This document shows, piece after piece, positions 6,779 through 10,107 of a DNA stretch of 10,107 bases (its first letter is position 1; each line of letters begins with the position of its first letter). The DNA is from Gallionella sp. (lineage in GTDB: Bacteria > Pseudomonadota > Gammaproteobacteria > Burkholderiales > Gallionellaceae), in assembly GCA_029850565.1 (NCBI GenBank), contig JARCRR010000181.1, positions 1 to 10,107 on the forward strand, given 5' to 3'. A program made the position numbers and the translations under genes. Under the pieces are notes generated by a model, which saw only the letters and a program-made list of their open reading frames with translations, was not told where the DNA came from and did no database searches.

Positions 6779-7089
6779 CAACCTTTCAAAGTACCCAGAT
6801 CATCCACGTTGATCGTACGCAGATTGCGGAACAACACCACGAGGATCGCCAAACCGATGGCTGCTTCGGCAGCAGCCACTGTCAAGATGAAGAATACGAA
6901 CACCTGGCCCGACGGGTCATTCAGATAATGCGAGAACGCGACGAAGTTCGTATTAACCGCCAGCAACATCAACTCGATAGCCATCAGCAGAACGATAAGG
7001 TTCTTGCGGTTCAGGAAGATGCCGACCACGCTGATCGCGAACAGAACAGCACCCAACACCAGATAATGCGACAGACTTAATTCCAACAT
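6778..7089 (-). CDS. nuoK: NADH-quinone oxidoreductase subunit K
   Basis: A small three-helix membrane subunit (103 aa; E. coli 100 aa, homologue of mitochondrial ND4L) next to NuoJ in the proton-conducting part of complex I. The two conserved membrane glutamates are present: E39 in LLMAIELMLLAVN (E. coli E36) and E75 in TVAAAEAAIGLAI (E. coli E72). The ATG at 7089 follows GAAGGGGA with about 5 nt spacing, 15 nt after the nuoJ stop. Its TGA stop overlaps the nuoL ATG by one base, indicating stop-restart coupling so that K and L are made together. Confidence 0.98.
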   Translation of the reverse strand: MLELSLSHYLVLGAVLFAISVVGIFLNRKNLIVLLMAIELMLLAVNTNFVAFSHYLNDPSGQVFVFFILTVAAAEAAIGLAILVVLFRNLRTINVDDLGTLKG

Positions 7090-7104
7090 GGCATCCCCTT
7101 CGTT

Positions 7105-7737
7105 CTACTCGGCGGCACGAGTCGCTGCCTCATGCGCATCCTGTTTTTTTACCGACGGCACAGAAACGAGACGGATACGATCTGCTCGTTTGACGTTGAC
7201 TTGCTTGCTGATGTCTTGTGTCTTGGAATCGCGACGGCGGCGGAAAGTCAGCGCAATTGCCGCGACCATGGCGACCAGTAGCAACACCGCAGCCAGTTCG
7301 AACGGATATACGTAATCGGTATAGATCAAACGGCCCAGTTCTTTGGTGTTGCTGTAATCAGCCGCATGCTTCACCGCAGTCATCCCCGCACCGGTCGTCT
7401 TGTCGCCCAGCACATACACCATCTGCACCACGATCAGACCGGCCAGCAGTGCACCCACCGGGAGCCACTGCCAGAACCCTTTGCGCAGTTGCTCGAGGTT
7501 GATGTCCAACATCATCACCACGAACAGGAACAACACCATCACCGCCCCCACGTACACGAGGACCAAGGTGATCGCGAGGAATTCAGCTTCCAGCAACAAC
7601 CAGATGCCCGCGCTACTGACGAAGGCCAGCACCAGGAATAGCACCGCATGCAACGGGTTGCGCGCAGTGATCACGCGCAAGGCCGCAAACACGGTGATGG
7701 CAGCGAACAGATAGAACAAGACGGTTTCAAAGTTCAT
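7105..7737 (-). CDS. nuoJ: NADH-quinone oxidoreductase subunit J
   Basis: The five-helix membrane subunit of complex I homologous to mitochondrial ND6, which couples quinone-site changes to the antiporter-like subunits. It has 210 aa (E. coli 184). The conserved third helix reads LVYVGAVMVLFLFVVMML with Y62 and G64, preceded by E52 in LLLEAEFLAI; this is the helix in which complex I structures show a bulge. RNPLHAVLF near residues 26-34 is typical. After the last helix (about residue 165) comes a roughly 45-residue charged tail starting RRRRD, probably cytoplasmic, which accounts for the extra length. The ATG at 7737 has GAGGA 7 nt upstream; the gap after nuoI is 14 nt. Confidence 0.97.
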   Translation of the reverse strand: MNFETVLFYLFAAITVFAALRVITARNPLHAVLFLVLAFVSSAGIWLLLEAEFLAITLVLVYVGAVMVLFLFVVMMLDINLEQLRKGFWQWLPVGALLAGLIVVQMVYVLGDKTTGAGMTAVKHAADYSNTKELGRLIYTDYVYPFELAAVLLLVAMVAAIALTFRRRRDSKTQDISKQVNVKRADRIRLVSVPSVKKQDAHEAATRAAE

Positions 7738-7751
7738 GTGTAGTCCTCAAT

Positions 7752-8240
7752 TTACCGATACTTGGCATCGGCAGCTCTGTCCTTGGCGATTTGCTCTTCA
7801 TGCTTCTCGCCTACAGCTAGCAACATCTCTTTGGTGTAATACAAGTCGCCACGCTTCTCGCCGTGATACTCGTAGACACGCGTCTCGACGATGGCATCCA
7901 CCGGGCAGGACTCCTCGCAGAAACCGCAGAAGATGCACTTGGTCAGGTCGATGTCATATTGGGTGGTGCGGCGCGAACCATCGGCACGCTCCGCCACTTC
8001 GATCTTGATAGCCAGCGCAGGACACACTGCTTCGCACAATTTGCAACCGATGCAACGCTCTTCCCCGTTCGGATAGCGACGCTGGGCGTGCAGACCACGG
8101 AAGCGGAAGCTCTGCGGTGTCTTCTCTTCCGGATACTCGACGGTGATGTGACGCGCAAAGAAATAGCGGCCTGTAACCGACATGCCCTTGAGCAATTCCA
8201 GCAACAGGAAACTCTTGAAGAATTTGATGAGTTTGTTCAT
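7752..8240 (-). CDS. nuoI: NADH-quinone oxidoreductase subunit I, 2x[4Fe-4S] ferredoxin type
   Basis: A peripheral subunit carrying clusters N6a and N6b, which pass electrons from NuoG toward the final cluster and quinone; it lies on the cytoplasmic face against the membrane arm. The 162 aa are of usual length. Two ferredoxin motifs are complete: C63, C66, C69, C73 (CIGCKLCEAVCP) and C102, C105, C108, C112 (CIFCGFCEESCP). The N-terminal amphipathic stretch (residues 1-20, LIKFFKSFLLLELLKG) and RYFFARHITVEYPEEKTP are typical of membrane-docked NuoI. The ATG at 8240 is preceded by AGGGA with about 7 nt spacing. The 32-nt gap after nuoH is the largest inside the operon here and shows no promoter or hairpin that I can see. 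Confidence 0.98.
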   Translation of the reverse strand: MNKLIKFFKSFLLLELLKGMSVTGRYFFARHITVEYPEEKTPQSFRFRGLHAQRRYPNGEERCIGCKLCEAVCPALAIKIEVAERADGSRRTTQYDIDLTKCIFCGFCEESCPVDAIVETRVYEYHGEKRGDLYYTKEMLLAVGEKHEEQIAKDRAADAKYR

Positions 8241-8272
8241 GGTTTGTCCCTGAATATCCTATCCTCGACCGC

Positions 8273-9325
8273 TTACCACAGCCAATAGGGAGTCTGCATC
8301 CACGCCGCAACCACCACGACCCAGATCAATGTGAGCGGAATGAACACCTTCCAACCTAGGCGCATCAATTGGTCGTAGCGATAACGCGGGAAGGTCGCAC
8401 GGAACCACAGGAAGATGAACAGCATGACGGACATCTTGCCCAGCATCCAGATCAACCCCGGAATCTGATTGAACGGAGCGATATCCACTGGTGGCAACCA
8501 ACCGCCAAGGAACATCACCGATGTCATCGCGGCGATCAAGATCATGTTGGCGTATTCCGCCAAGAAGAAGATGGCAAAACCCATGCCTGAATACTCGACG
8601 TGGAAACCCGCCACGATCTCGGACTCGCCTTCAGCCAAGTCGAACGGTGCACGATTGGTCTCGGCCACGCCCGCGATGAAATACACCACGAACATCGGGA
8701 ACAGCGGTATCCAGTACCAACCCAACATACCCGAACCGTGTGATTGACCGCGCACGATCTCGCCCAGATTCATGCTTTGCGCCGCAAGCAACACGCACAC
8801 CAGTGCGAAGCCCATCGCCAGTTCATACGAAACGATCTGCGCAGCGGAACGCAGCGCCCCCAAGAACGCATACTTGGAGTTGGAAGCCCAACCCGCGATG
8901 ATGATGCCATACACACCCAGCGAGGTCATCGCCAACAGGTACAGCAAACCGGCATTCACATCAGCCAAGATAAGACCATCGTCGAACGGCACCACCGCCC
9001 AAGCAGCCAATGCGGGAGTCAATGCCAAGATCGGTGCTGCAACGAACAAGAATTTGTTCGAGCCAGTCGGGATGATGAATTCTTTCGTTAACAACTTGAT
9101 GCCGTCAGCGACAGGTTGCAACAAGCCCCAATAACCGACTCGGTTAGGGCCTGGACGTATCTGCATGAAACCCAACACCTTGCGTTCAGCCAAAGTCAGG
9201 TATGCAACACCGCCCATGATGGGAAGAACAATGACCATGATCTTGATCGCCGTCCAAGCGGGCAACCATGCCGGACCCAGCAGGTCCTGCCCCAGCAGTT
9301 GTAACGTTTGTAGCAGCTCCATCAT
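8273..9325 (-). CDS. nuoH: NADH-quinone oxidoreductase subunit H
   Basis: The membrane subunit (ND1 homologue) that forms the quinone chamber with NuoB and NuoD and links the peripheral arm to the proton pumps. It has 350 aa (E. coli 325). The family signature ERKVLGFMQIRPGPNR is at residues 47-62. The conserved cytoplasmic loop with acidic residues, AEGESEIVAGFHVEYSGM, is at about residues 228-246, followed by FFLAEYANM. RATFPRYRYDQLM near the C-terminus is also typical. ATG at 9325 overlaps the nuoG stop (ATGA, 4 nt), so translation is probably coupled; a second ATG follows directly (9322). Eight hydrophobic helices are evident. Nothing is missing. Confidence 0.98.
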   Translation of the reverse strand: MMELLQTLQLLGQDLLGPAWLPAWTAIKIMVIVLPIMGGVAYLTLAERKVLGFMQIRPGPNRVGYWGLLQPVADGIKLLTKEFIIPTGSNKFLFVAAPILALTPALAAWAVVPFDDGLILADVNAGLLYLLAMTSLGVYGIIIAGWASNSKYAFLGALRSAAQIVSYELAMGFALVCVLLAAQSMNLGEIVRGQSHGSGMLGWYWIPLFPMFVVYFIAGVAETNRAPFDLAEGESEIVAGFHVEYSGMGFAIFFLAEYANMILIAAMTSVMFLGGWLPPVDIAPFNQIPGLIWMLGKMSVMLFIFLWFRATFPRYRYDQLMRLGWKVFIPLTLIWVVVVAAWMQTPYWLW

Positions 9326-10107
9326 GCGCGCTCCACTGTGATCGTTCCGAACATAGCACCCAGCGCTGAAGTCGCGGGATGACCCGCAGCCACTCGCACC
9401 ACCCCCTTGGGCAACTTATCGTCCGCCTTACAAGCCAGTTTGACACTGCCTGTGCCTTGGCTGACCTTTACATTCATGCCGGACTTCACGCCGATATTGT
9501 TCAACTCTTCGCTGTGCATCCAAACTTGTGGCGTGGCTGCGTCTGGAGTCGCCTGCAAGGGTGCAGAACGTCGCACCACCGCATCCGTTGCATAGATGGG
9601 CACATCACTCACGCGCTGCATCCCAGATGCGGAAGATGCCGCCTTGACCTCGACACCCGTGATCGCATTGTTCAATCTGGAGGGGACATCGACTCCTTTG
9701 AGTGCCTCATCACGAACCGCCTCGGAGGTATCAAAATCAAAGCCATCCACCTTGAGCAGATTGCCCAACACGCGCAATACCTTCCATGCCGGACGCGCTT
9801 CTCCCAGAGGTTTGACCGCCCCCTTGAAGCTTTGCACGCGACCCTCGGTGCTGATGAAAGTACCCGAAGTCTCGGTGAACGGCGCGATGGGCAACAACAC
9901 ATCGGCGTAATCCAAGGCTTTGTTCTTGTAGGCCGACAACACAATGACCGTGTCCGCAGACTGTAGCGCAGTCACCGCTTGTTGTGGATCGGCACAATCC
10001 AACTCTGCCTCGACGTTCAACAACACGTAAGCCTTGCGCGGCGATGTCATCATCGATGCAGCATTCATTCCTTTTGCACCCGGTATGGCTTGTGCGATAT
10101 ACCCGCC
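9322..10107 (-). CDS. nuoG: NADH-quinone oxidoreductase subunit G (partial, C-terminal 261 residues)
   Basis: The large peripheral subunit of complex I, which carries several Fe-S clusters in its N-terminal part, off the right edge here. The frame is open from the edge of the window to TGA at 9322-9324; the in-frame ATG codons near 10068 are internal. What remains is the end of the molybdopterin-oxidoreductase-like fold: ADVLLPIAPFTETSGTF and STEGRVQSFKGAVKP (about residues 68-98 of the visible part), then APLQ-to-ERA, which resembles the C-terminal dinucleotide-binding-like beta domain (VWMHSEELNNIGVKSGM, VAAGHPATSALG). This domain is a non-catalytic relic in complex I. No Fe-S motif lies in the visible part. 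The stop overlaps the nuoH start by 4 nt, and the order G-H fits the standard operon. Confidence 0.94.
   Translation of the reverse strand, partial: GGYIAQAIPGAKGMNAASMMTSPRKAYVLLNVEAELDCADPQQAVTALQSADTVIVLSAYKNKALDYADVLLPIAPFTETSGTFISTEGRVQSFKGAVKPLGEARPAWKVLRVLGNLLKVDGFDFDTSEAVRDEALKGVDVPSRLNNAITGVEVKAASSASGMQRVSDVPIYATDAVVRRSAPLQATPDAATPQVWMHSEELNNIGVKSGMNVKVSQGTGSVKLACKADDKLPKGVVRVAAGHPATSALGAMFGTITVERA

Noticed and set aside
8241..8272. The 32-nt nuoH-nuoI gap as an internal promoter or regulatory site
   Set aside because: Too short, holds only the nuoI ribosome binding site, and no hairpin or promoter hexamers are visible.
1..10107. A hidden novel system, mobile element, CRISPR array or RNA gene
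   Set aside because: Coding density is nearly complete with well-known genes in conserved order. There are no terminal inverted repeats, regularly spaced repeats, transposase or integrase motifs, or tRNA-like sequence. The only gaps without genes are 1016-1191 and 1735-1798, both explained by regulatory signals.

Overview
The window is a compact stretch of a proteobacterial chromosome in which every gene lies on the minus strand. Reading in the direction of transcription (right to left) it holds the end of nuoG, then complete nuoH, nuoI, nuoJ, nuoK, nuoL, nuoM and nuoN. A strong intrinsic terminator, a Nudix hydrolase gene and the first 338 codons of an ammonium transporter gene (amt) follow. 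The nuoG-H-I-J-K-L-M-N order is the classical bacterial complex I order. The protein sequences, the long His-rich NuoL and the Nudix gene after nuoN look most like a betaproteobacterium, perhaps of the Nitrosomonadales/Gallionellaceae kind. That placement is inferred from general resemblance, not from a search.

Region 1799-10107 is one tightly packed operon. nuoG/nuoH overlap by 4 nt, nuoK/nuoL overlap by 1 nt, and the other gaps are 9 to 32 nt with a visible Shine-Dalgarno sequence before most genes. The products make up the membrane arm of the proton-pumping NADH:quinone oxidoreductase (H, J, K, L, M, N), the 2x[4Fe-4S] connecting subunit (I) and the C-terminal part of the peripheral subunit G. 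All reading frames are intact, and the main charged residues expected for proton transfer are present in the antiporter-like subunits.

Region 1735-1798 carries an intrinsic terminator (8-bp perfect stem, TGCG loop, T7 run on the minus strand) that ends the nuo operon. The Nudix gene (1192-1734) starts only about a dozen bases after the T-run, so how it is transcribed is not obvious.

Region 1016-1191 is the only substantial regulatory region. It contains a near-consensus sigma-54 promoter with exact GG-N10-GC spacing, a nearly perfect NtrC enhancer palindrome centred about 140 bp upstream of the predicted start of transcription, and a full match to the IHF consensus between them. This predicts that amt is a separate nitrogen-starvation-induced transcription unit. 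The Amt protein keeps the twin histidines and gate residues but runs off the left edge of the window.

I see no mobile elements, CRISPR arrays, RNA genes or plausible novel system. The noteworthy points are regulatory (the amt control region and the terminator/Nudix arrangement). The long plus-strand reading frames are in-register antisense shadows.
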